DNA of 64,000 nucleotides from Paracoccus onubensis (GTDB lineage: Bacteria > Pseudomonadota > Alphaproteobacteria > Rhodobacterales > Rhodobacteraceae): contig NZ_QZCG01000003.1 of the NCBI RefSeq assembly GCF_003591515.1, positions 124,001-188,000 on the forward strand, read 5' to 3'. Made by a program: the position numbers and the translations under genes. The stretch's first letter is position 1. Each line of letters starts with the position of its first letter. The notes beneath the pieces are model-generated. The model saw only the letters and a program-made list of their open reading frames with translations, ran no database searches and was not told the origin of the DNA. This document shows positions 45,298 through 54,061 of the stretch, one piece after another.

Positions 45298-46374
45298 ATG
45301 ACTGCCACTCGGCCGGCCAACCGGCTCTCATTTCTCGACCGATACCTTACGCTCTGGATCTTCGCGGCCATGGCACTTGGCATCGTGCTCGGGACAATCT
45401 TCACCGGCCTGCCGGATGCCCTGCATGGCATGTCGGTCGGATCGACCAACATCCCGATCGCCATCGGCCTGATCCTGATGATGTATCCGCCCTTAGCCAA
45501 GGTCCGCTACGAGGAACTACACCGGGTCTTTGCCGACAAGCGCGTTCTGGTGCTGTCGCTGATCCAGAACTGGCTGATCGGGCCGGTGCTGATGTTCGTC
45601 CTGGCGGTGATCTTCCTGCGCGACCAGCCGGAATACATGACCGGACTGATCCTGATCGGCCTCGCGCGCTGCATTGCCATGGTGCTGGTCTGGAACCAGT
45701 TGGCGCGGGGCGACAATCAGTATGTCGCGGGATTGGTGGCTTTCAATTCCGTCTTCCAGATCCTGTTCTTCTCGACCTATGCCTGGCTGTTCCTCACGGT
45801 CCTGCCACCGCTGTTCGGGCTGGAAGGCAGCGTCATCGATGTCAGCTTCTGGACCGTGACCGAGGCCGTGCTGATTTATCTGGGTCTGCCCTTTCTTGCC
45901 GGTTTCCTGACCCGGCGCATTCTGATCGCCCGGAAAGGGGCGGAGTGGTATCAAGAGGTGTTCCTGCCGAAGATCAGCCCGATGACGCTGGCTGCCCTGC
46001 TCTTCACCATCGTGGCGATGTTCAGCCTCAAGGGCGGCGATGTGGTGCGCTTGCCCCTGGATGCTCTCCGGATCGCGATTCCACTGGTGCTGTATTTCGC
46101 CGTTCAGTTCCTGGTGAGCTTTGCCATGGGCCGGCTGATCGCCAGGGACTATCCGCGGACCACGGCAATCGCCTTTACGGCAGCAGGCAACAACTTCGAG
46201 CTGGCGATTGCCGTCGCCATTGCCGCCTATGGGCTGGCCTCACCCGTGGCCTTCGCTGCTGTGATTGGTCCCCTTGTCGAGGTGCCGGTGCTGATCCTGC
46301 TGGTCAACGTCGCCCTGCGGCTTGGTCGCCGCTGGTTTTCTGAGACCGCCCTGCATAACGAGGCCCGTGCATGA
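45298..46374 (+). CDS. acr3: Acr3 arsenite efflux permease
   Basis: 358 residues and 10 membrane helices, as usual for ACR3. The conserved cysteine (C125) lies in [13 protein letters not shown], where it takes part in arsenite transport, and the typical [15 protein letters not shown] block is near 295. It exports the arsenite produced by the ArsC fusion just upstream, driven by proton motive force. The ATG at 45298 lies 17 bp after the arsC stop; the longer frame reaches back into arsC. It overlaps arsH by 4 bases. Confidence 0.97.
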   Translation: MTATRPANRLSFLDRYLTLWIFAAMALGIVLGTIFTGLPDALHGMSVGSTNIPIAIGLILMMYPPLAKVRYEELHRVFADKRVLVLSLIQNWLIGPVLMFVLAVIFLRDQPEYMTGLILIGLARCIAMVLVWNQLARGDNQYVAGLVAFNSVFQILFFSTYAWLFLTVLPPLFGLEGSVIDVSFWTVTEAVLIYLGLPFLAGFLTRRILIARKGAEWYQEVFLPKISPMTLAALLFTIVAMFSLKGGDVVRLPLDALRIAIPLVLYFAVQFLVSFAMGRLIARDYPRTTAIAFTAAGNNFELAIAVAIAAYGLASPVAFAAVIGPLVEVPVLILLVNVALRLGRRWFSETALHNEARA

Positions 46375-47078
46375 TCCCCGACCTGCCAAACCTGTCGTCC
46401 GACGCCATCCGCCAGCCGAACCTGCCCTTGGTGTCGCGCGCAAGCCATCCACCGCGTATCTTGCTGCTCTACGGCTCGTTGCGGGAGCGCTCCTACAGTC
46501 GCTTCGCTACGCTGGAAGCCGAGCGCCTGCTCCACCACTTTGGCTGCGAGACGCGTGTCTTTCATGCCAACGGCCTGCCACTGCCAGACGATGCGGAGAC
46601 GTCGCATCCGAAGGTTCAGGAATTGCGCGAGTTGTGCCTGTGGTCCGAAGGCCAGGTCTGGACCAGTCCGGAACGCCACGGTGCCATGACGGGCGTGATG
46701 AAGTCGCAGATCGACTGGATCCCGCTGTCGATGGGGGCAATCCGGCCGACCCAGGGCCGCACCTTGGCCGTCATGCAGGTCTCGGGCGGTTCGCAAAGCT
46801 TCAACGCTGTAAATCAGATGCGCGTGCTTGGACGCTGGATGCGCATGGTCACCGTCCCGAACCAGTCCTCCGTCGCCAGGGCCTATGACGAGTTCGACGA
46901 GGCGGGTCGCATGCGCCCATCGAGTTACTACGACCGCATCGTTGATGTGATGGAAGAGCTGGTAAAATTCACGCTGCTGACCCGTGATTTATCAGGTTTT
47001 CTGGCTGACCGATACAGCGAGCGGAAGGAAACGGCGGCGAAGCTGGAGGCACGGGTGAGCCTGAAAGCCGCGACCTGA
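46371..47078 (+). CDS. arsH: ArsH, NADPH-dependent FMN flavoprotein (second copy)
   Basis: 235 residues. The FMN loop [14 protein letters not shown] and the [16 protein letters not shown] block are the same as in the 34968 copy, and most of the core is near-identical, while the N- and C-termini differ. It oxidises trivalent organoarsenicals. It closes the arsR/arsC-arsC/acr3 operon with an ATGA overlap after acr3. Two copies under different regulators (ArsR here, PadR there) imply different inducers. Confidence 0.95.
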   Translation: MIPDLPNLSSDAIRQPNLPLVSRASHPPRILLLYGSLRERSYSRFATLEAERLLHHFGCETRVFHANGLPLPDDAETSHPKVQELRELCLWSEGQVWTSPERHGAMTGVMKSQIDWIPLSMGAIRPTQGRTLAVMQVSGGSQSFNAVNQMRVLGRWMRMVTVPNQSSVARAYDEFDEAGRMRPSSYYDRIVDVMEELVKFTLLTRDLSGFLADRYSERKETAAKLEARVSLKAAT

Positions 47079-47361
47079 TAAGCGCGCCTCTGCCGCGACC
47101 GCAAAATTATGGCAATGCTGCGGAATGGGTGAACGGCGGATGAGGGTTCCAGGCAACTTACTGTGGCGCAGAAAGGGACAGGGGGGACGAAGCGGACCCC
47201 GGCCCTCCGGAAAGACAAGGTCGACCCAGCCCTGCCATTCGGCATCCGTGCTGCGCTGTCGTGCAGCGTCCTCGAACTGGCCATTCATCTACGCAGCATT
47301 CCAATTTGCATAAAGCGGAGCTGCACGAGACCGATTTGCCTTTTCTTTGCGGAACGTCACC
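47079..47361. other. Short gene-free stretch between arsH and tetR
   Basis: About 280 bases between two converging genes. Open frames occur but none has a credible start with recognisable protein. No strong terminator hairpin was seen. Confidence 0.4.
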
Positions 47362-47979
47362 TCATGTCAAACCATCCAGGATAACCGCTATCGATTGACG
47401 CGAGAGCTCTGCGATCGCGTCGTCGGATTTAACCCGAGCAGCAAGCGTGCCATCGATCAGCATCATCGACAAACCATGTACAAATGCCCAGCAGACTATG
47501 GCTCCATTTTCGACTTGCTCAGGAGAAACCGGTTCCGGCAACAATCGATGGATGACCTCGCCAAGCGGCGCAAAGCTTCTGGATTTCGGCTCTGCGACGA
47601 GTTCATCGTCGTGCCAGCCCTCGCCGCCGACGCCAGCACCGAACATGAGACGATAAAGCTTGGGGCGTTCGCAGGCAAAATGAACATATTCGTAGCCAAG
47701 ACGTTCAAGGGCGATCCGAGGATCGTCATTGGCCTGTGCAGCGGCAGCCTGACCTGTCGCGAGCTGCTCAAAGCCCTGCGCAGCAAGCGCCGCAAGAAGC
47801 CCCTCCCGATTTGAGAAATGGTTATAGGGTGCTGTCTGGGAAACACCGGCTAACCGCGCAACGGCACGCAATGACAGTTTTTCCGGACCCTTCTGTTCCA
47901 GTTGTTTTTCGGCGGCTCGCATCAACACCGCCTTCAGATCGCCGTGCTTCTCGCCGGGACGCCTCTTTCCTGTCACCAT
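47362..47979 (-). CDS. TetR/AcrR-family repressor
   Basis: 205 residues. The N-terminal HTH reads LSLRAVARLAGVSQTAPYNH, typical of TetR. The C-terminal domain resembles TetR_C of the WHG type, with ERPKLYRLMFGAG near 105. The ATG at 47979 precedes the domain; the longer frame to 48096 runs through the shared operator and is rejected. It faces an SDR gene with 104 bp between starts, most of it filled by a near-perfect inverted repeat, so it should repress both itself and the SDR. The ligand is unknown. Confidence 0.9.
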   Translation of the reverse strand: MVTGKRRPGEKHGDLKAVLMRAAEKQLEQKGPEKLSLRAVARLAGVSQTAPYNHFSNREGLLAALAAQGFEQLATGQAAAAQANDDPRIALERLGYEYVHFACERPKLYRLMFGAGVGGEGWHDDELVAEPKSRSFAPLGEVIHRLLPEPVSPEQVENGAIVCWAFVHGLSMMLIDGTLAARVKSDDAIAELSRQSIAVILDGLT

Positions 47980-48013
47980 GCACGTTCCTCCCTTACCGGT
48001 CAGCAATTCCGGT

Positions 48014-48076
48014 CTTTTATATTGACAGCGAACATTATGCGAGCGATAAAGTATATGTTCACTGTCAATATAAAAG
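48014..48076. promoter_or_regulatory. Near-perfect 22-bp inverted repeat between tetR and SDR genes
   Basis: Arms 48014-48035 and 48055-48076 match in inverted orientation at 21 of 22 bases, with a 19-base spacer. Each arm contains TTGACA, giving an outward -35-like box on both strands; on the plus strand a GATAAA lies 17 bases later. It probably holds two TetR operators over divergent promoters. Confidence 0.85.
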
Positions 48077-48083
48077 GTGCAGA

Positions 48084-49004
48084 ATGACCGATACACGCAA
48101 ACCCGCCAATCCGGCGCGGCGGGCCATGTTGGGTGCGGCTGGCGGGTTTGCGGTTGGTGCTATAGCCGGCATGGCCGTCGGCGCCGGATCACGCTCGCCC
48201 GCACCGATCGCACTGCAAGCGGATGATCGTTTCGCCGGAAAGGCCGTTCTTGTCACGGGCGGAACGTCGGGTATTGGCCGGGCCACGGTCGAACTCTTTG
48301 CCGCTCAGGGTGCGACGGTTGCCTTCTGCGGAAGGCGGGCAGAACTTGGCGAAGAGGTGCAAAAATCCATCACCTCTGGGGGCGGGCAGGCAAAATACAT
48401 TCAGGCGAATGTGCGGCGAGAGAAGGACGTGGCCTGGCTTCTCGACCAGGCGCGTCAGGCATTGGGCGGGCTCGATATCGTCATCGCGAATGCCGGGATC
48501 ACGATCCAGAAGCCGCTGCATGACTATGCGACCCCTGAATGGCAAGATGTGATCGACACCAACCTGCATGGCGGCTTTCTCACCTTGAAACATTCGATAC
48601 CGGCAATGCTGAAATCGGGCGGGGGTGTGGTTCTCGTCGTTGCTTCCTCGGCCGCCAATGTCGCCGGTCCCGCTCAAAGCGCTTATGTCGCGTCGAAAGC
48701 CGGGCTCATTGGAATGGTTCATTCGGCTGCGCTGGACTATGCGGACAAGGGCATCCGGATAAACGCGATCAATCCGGGCACCACCGACACTGCCCTGGTG
48801 AGGCGAGTGGCTGGCATGGAGGATGTGCCGGATGCCGTTTGGCAGGTGGGCTCCGCACGATGGGCGGAATCCAATGTACACGGAATGAAGCGCATGGCTC
48901 GCCCCGAAGAGATCGCGGCCTTTATCGTTGCAATGGCATCACCTGACCTGACATTCGCGACAGGTAGCGCCTTGAGCAGCGATGGAGGAATGGGGGTCGG
49001 ATAG
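48084..49004 (+). CDS. Short-chain dehydrogenase/reductase with a twin-arginine-like N-terminus
   Basis: 306 residues, about 50 longer than a minimal SDR because of an N-terminal extension (about 1-45) with ARRAMLGAAGGFAVGAIAG, which looks like a Tat signal or anchor. The SDR core has the NAD(P) loop TGGTSGIG near 62, NAG, the catalytic serine in VASSAAN and the YVASK pair near 200. It would reduce or oxidise a small carbonyl/alcohol substrate of unknown identity. If truly Tat-exported it acts outside the cytoplasm, which is uncommon for an NAD(P)-dependent SDR. It is controlled by the divergent TetR. Confidence 0.88.
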   Translation: MTDTRKPANPARRAMLGAAGGFAVGAIAGMAVGAGSRSPAPIALQADDRFAGKAVLVTGGTSGIGRATVELFAAQGATVAFCGRRAELGEEVQKSITSGGGQAKYIQANVRREKDVAWLLDQARQALGGLDIVIANAGITIQKPLHDYATPEWQDVIDTNLHGGFLTLKHSIPAMLKSGGGVVLVVASSAANVAGPAQSAYVASKAGLIGMVHSAALDYADKGIRINAINPGTTDTALVRRVAGMEDVPDAVWQVGSARWAESNVHGMKRMARPEEIAAFIVAMASPDLTFATGSALSSDGGMGVG

Positions 49005-49561
49005 GTCGGACCGTGCGCGACACGCGCAGCTAATTGGAGAACGGACGGCCCTTTGCTGCCGTCGATCACGCTGCACGATACTGCGTCATTTCAGGTGTCG
49101 ATGCAGGACGAAGCAGTTAGTCAGACAATGCCGTACTGTTTCAGCAGAGCTTGCTCATCGCCTGATACCCAGCCGAAAACCCTTGGCTCCCCATTCAACA
49201 TCTGAACCAGATAGTGAACGTCAAAATCTACCGCCGCGGTCCGTCGTCAGAACATCTGGCACATCTCGCGGCGTAAATTAGCGGAGATCGGGCCTCATCA
49301 TCGGTTTGATCTTATGCGGCGCGCTTGCGGTGTTGCAAGCGCCGCTGTTCGATGGTCTTTCGCTTGATCCTTCCGCGTTGTTTGATGATGGCGTCGGCTC
49401 TGTCGATGACGTGCCTGTCACTTCAGTCGGATCGTCTCTTCCGCCACGATCTCATGCAATGGGTTCATCGAAATCTCTTTCATTTTATTTTATCCCATTT
49501 AGATGCAGGACGCCCTGCATGACAAATGCCAATCATGCTGCAATGTTGTGCAGGCATCCTG
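49005..49561. other. Gene remnants between SDR and flavin oxidoreductase
   Basis: About 560 bases without an intact gene. On the minus strand, 49121-49246 stays open for 41 codons (VHYLVQMLNGEPRVFGWVSG) and looks like the end of a lost protein, with a stop just before it and no start. At 49321-49342 GCGCTTGC/GCAAGCGC forms a perfect 8-bp hairpin with a 6-base loop, inside a possible transposase-like frame reading IIKQRGRIKRKTIEQRRLQ. Neither could be identified. Confidence 0.4.
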
Positions 49562-51601
49562 CTAGAAATCCTTGCACAACCGCAGACTGTCATAAAGCGC
49601 CGCATGAATGTTCCGGCAAGCGACGGCATCACCTACCCTGAACAACATGTATTTCCCGTTCGGATTCGAAACGACATTTTGCGGACGCCCTTCCGTCAGG
49701 GCTTTATAATCCACCGCCCCCAGGTTTAACGACTGCGCTTTCAATTCGATGTAAAGATCGTCATTCGGCAGCGTGCCATTGTCGCATACGACCTGATCGA
49801 CCTCGCGCTCTTCTTCCTCGAGCGTGTATTCATTGCGCAGCACCGCAACCAGGCTGTTGCCTGTGCGCCTTACGCTCCGCAATCTCCTGTCCGGAGATAT
49901 CCTTGTCCCGTTCGTGTACAAATGGGACAGATATGTCGGAAAGGTATAGGCTCCGGCCTCGACGCCAAGATGCCGCTCCGGGGTGACGACTTCCAGATTT
50001 TTGTTGGCCTCCGACAGGAAATCGGCGCAGCTTATACCCGAATCCGCACCCTGATCGTCGAACATCAGCACACGATCACCGATTTCCACGCGCCCCCCAA
50101 GCATATCCCAGCTGCTATAGACATGCTCCATGCCATCAATGTCACCGACATTGGGAAAGCCGCCGGTCGCAATGACGACGATGTCCGGAGAAAAGCGCTC
50201 GACCATCTGCGCATCGGCCATGTAGCCAAGCCAGATATCAACGCCCAGCTTTCTGCACTGATCTTCCAGCCATTGCGGAATGGTCTGCAAATCCTGCCGC
50301 CATTTGACCCTGGCTGCGATATTGATCTGCCCCCCTGCCTGTGGCTCCGCCTCGATCAGGGTCACCTTATGACCCCGCTCTGCGGAAACCCGCGCCGCTT
50401 CAAGCCCGGCGGGCCCGCCGCCAACCACGACCACGCTCTTCTGCTTATCCCCGCGCGGCACGGCATGAGGCAGCGAGGTTTCACGACCGGTTGCCGGGTT
50501 CTGGAGACACAGCGCCTCTCCGCCGGCATAGATCCGGCTGATGCAGTAATTGGCCCCGACACATGGCCGGATATCGCTTTCGCGACGTTCGATCATCTTG
50601 CGCACCATATGCGGATCCGCAATCTGGGCACGGGTCATGCCGACAAGATCGATCAACCCGTCTTCGATCGCACGTGCGGCAGTGGCGAAATCCAGAATCC
50701 TGTTCGCGTGAAGGACAGGTATGGAAACCGCGGCCTTTATTGCGCCGGCCATCGAGAGATAGGGGGCAAGCGGTCCGCCCATGCTAGGCATCGACAGCGA
50801 CGCGGTTCGCCAGTCATATACCGTGCTTGCCATGACATTAAGGTAATCAACGTTTCCGGTGCCGGCGATAGCCTTGGCAATTTCCAGACAGTCTTCCTGC
50901 GCAAGCCCTGATTCAAAGAATTCGTCGCCGGTGATCCTTACCCCAAGCACCAGCTTGTCGCCAAGACCCCGCCGGACCGCATCGATGATCTGCAAGGGAA
51001 AGCGCAGGCGGTTTTCCAGATTGCCGCCATATTGATCCACCCGCTGGTTTACCGCCGGCGACAGGAACTGCAATGCGATCTGCCCACCCGCAAACAGCAG
51101 CTCGATCCCGTCGAGCTCAGCGGCAGCGGCACGTTGTCCGGCGGCTTGGAAATCCTGCAGAATGCGCTCGAAATCCCAGTCTTCCATTTCCCGCGGAAAC
51201 GAGCGGTGCTGTGCTTCGCGCACGGGTGACGCGCTGACCGGTGGAATCCACGCTCCTGAATCCCAGCGCCCCCGTCGGCCCGCGTGGGAGATCTGACAAA
51301 ACACGGCCGCGCCATGCTCGTGCACCGCGTCGACCAGGGATTTGATATGCGGGATCGCCCGATCTTCGGCGAGCGTAAGCTGACCGAACGGCGCGGCCGA
51401 ATCCATGGAGACGGCGGTTGATCCGCCGATCATCGTCAGGGCGACACCGCCTTTGGCTTTTTCCTCATGATACCGGCGGTACCTTTCTCCGGCCAGCGAC
51501 TGAACACTGTAACCGGGGGCATGGGCGGTACTCACAATGCGATTGCGCAATGTCAGGTCGCGCAAGCGGAAAGGTTGAAGAAGGGCATCATACCCGGACA
51601 T
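49562..51601 (-). CDS. Old-yellow-enzyme/NADH:flavin oxidoreductase, likely N-demethylase (N-methylproline or betaine type)
   Basis: 679 residues, matching the trimethylamine-dehydrogenase/DgcA-like plan. An FMN-bearing TIM barrel (about 1-370) is followed by an iron-sulfur segment (CVGANYC, then EALC, near 350-370) and FAD/NAD domains starting VVVVGGGPAGLEAARV near 395. Such enzymes remove N-methyl groups from betaines, dimethylglycine or N-methylprolines. In TMADH-type clusters one more cysteine is usual; here CVGA has A, leaving fewer obvious ligands. It is the last gene of the operon that begins with the dihydrodipicolinate-synthase-like gene. The substrate is inferred from the hydroxyproline-type neighbours. 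Confidence 0.82.
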   Translation of the reverse strand: MSGYDALLQPFRLRDLTLRNRIVSTAHAPGYSVQSLAGERYRRYHEEKAKGGVALTMIGGSTAVSMDSAAPFGQLTLAEDRAIPHIKSLVDAVHEHGAAVFCQISHAGRRGRWDSGAWIPPVSASPVREAQHRSFPREMEDWDFERILQDFQAAGQRAAAAELDGIELLFAGGQIALQFLSPAVNQRVDQYGGNLENRLRFPLQIIDAVRRGLGDKLVLGVRITGDEFFESGLAQEDCLEIAKAIAGTGNVDYLNVMASTVYDWRTASLSMPSMGGPLAPYLSMAGAIKAAVSIPVLHANRILDFATAARAIEDGLIDLVGMTRAQIADPHMVRKMIERRESDIRPCVGANYCISRIYAGGEALCLQNPATGRETSLPHAVPRGDKQKSVVVVGGGPAGLEAARVSAERGHKVTLIEAEPQAGGQINIAARVKWRQDLQTIPQWLEDQCRKLGVDIWLGYMADAQMVERFSPDIVVIATGGFPNVGDIDGMEHVYSSWDMLGGRVEIGDRVLMFDDQGADSGISCADFLSEANKNLEVVTPERHLGVEAGAYTFPTYLSHLYTNGTRISPDRRLRSVRRTGNSLVAVLRNEYTLEEEEREVDQVVCDNGTLPNDDLYIELKAQSLNLGAVDYKALTEGRPQNVVSNPNGKYMLFRVGDAVACRNIHAALYDSLRLCKDF

Positions 51602-51657
51602 TGGGTTCGTTCCTTATCTAGCGAAGATTTGCCGGAAGATTTCGCAATCGTTGTTGC

Positions 51658-52422
51658 TCAGTTAGCCAGCACGTGATTGTAGCGGGTCAGGAAAGACTTC
51701 AGCCGATCGGTCTTGGGATTGGCCAGCAATTCGGCAGGCGGCCCGATTTCCGCGATCTGGCCCTTGTCGAAATAGATCAGCACATCCGCGACATCGCGGG
51801 CGAAATGCAGCTCATGCGTCACGACAATCATGGTCCGGCCGTCCTGCGCGAGAACCTTCATCACGTCCAGAACCTCGCCCACCAGTTCGGGATCAAGCGC
51901 CGATGTCGCCTCGTCGAACAGCAGCACCTTCGGTTCCATCGCCAGCGCGCGAGCAATGGCGACGCGCTGTTGCTGACCGCCTGAAAGCTGCGTCGGGTAG
52001 CTTCCGGCCTTCGCACGCAAACCCATCCGATCCAGAAGTTGCAGCGCCTGTTGTTCCGCCTGTTTGCGGGGCAGCTTCCGCACCTTGTTGGGCGCCAGTG
52101 CCACGTTCTGAAGGGCCGTCATATGCGGGAACAGATCGAAGCTTTGAAAAACCATCGCCATCTCGCGGCGGAAACCGAAGGCTTCCCGCTCTTTGCCAAG
52201 CGTCTGGCCGTTGGAGAAGCGAACCTCCTTGTCGCCGATACGCAAGCGCGCCTCTGTCGGGGTTTCCAGCATATTGAGACAGCGAAGAAAGGTGGACTTT
52301 CCGCAACCGGATGATCCGATGATGGCAGCGGTTTTCCCTTCTTCGAGCTGAAAGCTTACACCGTTCAGCGCGCGAAACTCTCCGAAGTCCTTGGTCAGGT
52401 TCTCGATTTCGATGAAAGACAT
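51658..52422 (-). CDS. Polar amino acid ABC transporter ATPase
   Basis: 254 residues from the ATG at 52422; a GTG one codon earlier is possible. Walker A is GSSGCGKST, the signature LSGGQQQR and Walker B VLLFDEATSALDP. The overall pattern (FRREMAMVFQSFDLFPHMT) is that of HisP/GlnQ-type importers. Its start overlaps the permease stop. It powers uptake by the permease and binding protein next to it; a proline- or hydroxyproline-like compound is a reasonable substrate from context. Confidence 0.92.
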   Translation of the reverse strand: MSFIEIENLTKDFGEFRALNGVSFQLEEGKTAAIIGSSGCGKSTFLRCLNMLETPTEARLRIGDKEVRFSNGQTLGKEREAFGFRREMAMVFQSFDLFPHMTALQNVALAPNKVRKLPRKQAEQQALQLLDRMGLRAKAGSYPTQLSGGQQQRVAIARALAMEPKVLLFDEATSALDPELVGEVLDVMKVLAQDGRTMIVVTHELHFARDVADVLIYFDKGQIAEIGPPAELLANPKTDRLKSFLTRYNHVLAN

Positions 52423-53087
52423 CACAACAACCTCTCGTTGGTGCGGCGTTCATAGCGATTGGTCAGGCTTGCCAACGGCCATATCATGAGCATGTAGATC
52501 ACGGCTGCGAAGGTCAGAACCTCTAGGGGCCGATAGGTCTGGGCCGTCAGCGTGTTGGCGGTATACATCAGGTCATGGACTGCGACGACGGACAACAGCG
52601 ACGTATTCTTGAACTGGATGATCGCCTGATTGACGATTGCCGGAGTCATCCGCCGGAAGGTCTGCGGCAGGATGACATAACGCATCGTTTGCCAATAGGA
52701 CATGCAGAGAGAGCGGCAGGCGCTCCATTGTCGCGCGTCGATCGACTGGACGCCGCCACGGAATATCTCGGCCGAGAATGCGGCCATATAGAAGGTCAGC
52801 CCACATCCCGCGGCAAGCCATGCGGGAAGATTTACGCCCAGAACGATTGGAAAGGCATAATAGAACCATACGATCTGGATAAGCGCCGGCGTGCAGCGAA
52901 AGACACCGATGAAAAGTTGTACCAGCCAACGTCCCGGCGCAAAGGAACTGATGAGGATCAATCCCAGAACCAGGCCCAGAACCAGCCCGACGAATGTCGT
53001 GCCCAGACCATAGACAAGAGTGATGTAGATCGCATCCAGCCACAGCGATGGCTCGAGAACGACCGACCAGTCATATTCATATCCCAT
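52422..53087 (-). CDS. Polar amino acid ABC transporter permease
   Basis: 221 residues and about five membrane helices. The HisM/GlnP-type core includes APGRWLVQLFIGVFRCTPAL near 60 and a coupling region near YWQTMRYVILPQTFRRMTPA. Only one permease gene is present, so the channel is probably a homodimer. It lies 72 bp after the binding-protein gene, with a hairpin between, and overlaps the ATPase gene. Confidence 0.92.
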   Translation of the reverse strand: MGYEYDWSVVLEPSLWLDAIYITLVYGLGTTFVGLVLGLVLGLILISSFAPGRWLVQLFIGVFRCTPALIQIVWFYYAFPIVLGVNLPAWLAAGCGLTFYMAAFSAEIFRGGVQSIDARQWSACRSLCMSYWQTMRYVILPQTFRRMTPAIVNQAIIQFKNTSLLSVVAVHDLMYTANTLTAQTYRPLEVLTFAAVIYMLMIWPLASLTNRYERRTNERLL

Positions 53088-53114
53088 TAATTCTTCCCTG
53101 AGCTATAGGAGCCT

Positions 53115-53140
53115 GCGCGGAAGCCCCTGGGCCTCCGCGC
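53115..53140 (-). terminator. Intergenic hairpin between binding protein and permease genes
   Basis: GCGCGGA/TCCGCGC (7 bp) continue across one mismatch into GCCC/GGGC with a 2-base loop. There is no T run, so this is more likely a partial attenuator or mRNA-stabilising stem that keeps binding-protein message above permease message. Confidence 0.55.
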
Positions 53141-53159
53141 GTCTGTCTGGTGCCGGGGC

Positions 53160-53999
53160 TCAGAATTGAACTTCGGGCGGCACCATGTCGGAATCGTATC
53201 CGACCTTTTCCAGTACGTTCATGAAGATCTCCTGGATCGTGCCGTCTTCCCGGTGGGTTTTTCCCCATTCCGCCAGCCACGGGGTCAGGCGATCGGCCGA
53301 TTTGAGGAGCCCGGCAGAGGAACCCATCGACTTCACCGGTGCGGGAAAGAAAACGCTATTGAAGACATTTGACGCCGATTCCATGACATTGAGGCACCGC
53401 AGCACATCGGCACCCATGATATCCGCCCGACCGGACTGAACAGCCAGCGTGATCTCGGAATATTCGGTCAGCGAGATATGCTGCGCCTTCGGTGCCATCT
53501 CCTTGAAGGCATCCTCGACGCTGGTTCCCGTAACGGTCGCAATCCGCACATCCGGGGAATTCAGCTCTTCCCACGTCTTGCCGACCTGTGCGTTCTTCCC
53601 ATCCATGGCGCAGAACGCGAGATCATAGATCGGCCCGACCATCGAAAGCGCCTTTTCACGCTCTTCGGTTGCGCTCATGCCCGGCCAGATATCGATCTTT
53701 TGCGATTGCAGGTCCAGAACGATGGTGCGCCAACTGGTTTCATGAAACTCGACCTTCAGTTCCTTGCCCATTTCCTCGCCCAGATCGGCAGCAATCGCGC
53801 GGCACAGATCGATCTCGTAGCCTTCCCACTGACCGGTGTCGCGATCCATCCAGGATCCGATGGGATCACTGGGGATCGCGCCGCAAACGATTGTGCCACT
53901 GCTTTCGATGCGATCCCAGACCGGATCGGCAAGTGCCGGGGACGCCAGCGCAAAAGCCGCGCCGGTTGTGACGAGTATTACGCCAAAATTCAGTCTCAT
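53160..53999 (-). CDS. Amino acid ABC transporter substrate-binding protein
   Basis: 279 residues with a signal peptide ending SPALA near residue 24. The family-3 solute-binding fold starts WDRIESSGTIVCGAIPSD and includes DLCRAIAADLGEEMG. A pair of cysteines (around residues 38 and 68) may form a disulfide outside the cytoplasm. It captures the substrate for the adjacent permease/ATPase; a hydroxyproline, proline betaine or related compound is suggested by the catabolic neighbours but not shown. Confidence 0.9.
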   Translation of the reverse strand: MRLNFGVILVTTGAAFALASPALADPVWDRIESSGTIVCGAIPSDPIGSWMDRDTGQWEGYEIDLCRAIAADLGEEMGKELKVEFHETSWRTIVLDLQSQKIDIWPGMSATEEREKALSMVGPIYDLAFCAMDGKNAQVGKTWEELNSPDVRIATVTGTSVEDAFKEMAPKAQHISLTEYSEITLAVQSGRADIMGADVLRCLNVMESASNVFNSVFFPAPVKSMGSSAGLLKSADRLTPWLAEWGKTHREDGTIQEIFMNVLEKVGYDSDMVPPEVQF

Positions 54000-54061
54000 A
54001 TCCTAACTCCTTGTCGGGGTGTGGGGGATGGGCCCGGCTTCTTGACGTCCGGTCCGATCCG

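Noticed and set aside
46480..46500. GGGAGCGCTCC palindrome shared with the 122-bp repeats
   Set aside because: Here it lies in the conserved arsH codons for RERSYSR, so the match is explained by protein coding.
47980..48096. Longer TetR start
   Set aside because: It would code through the 22-bp inverted repeat and adds nothing TetR-like; the ATG at 47979 sits just before the HTH domain.
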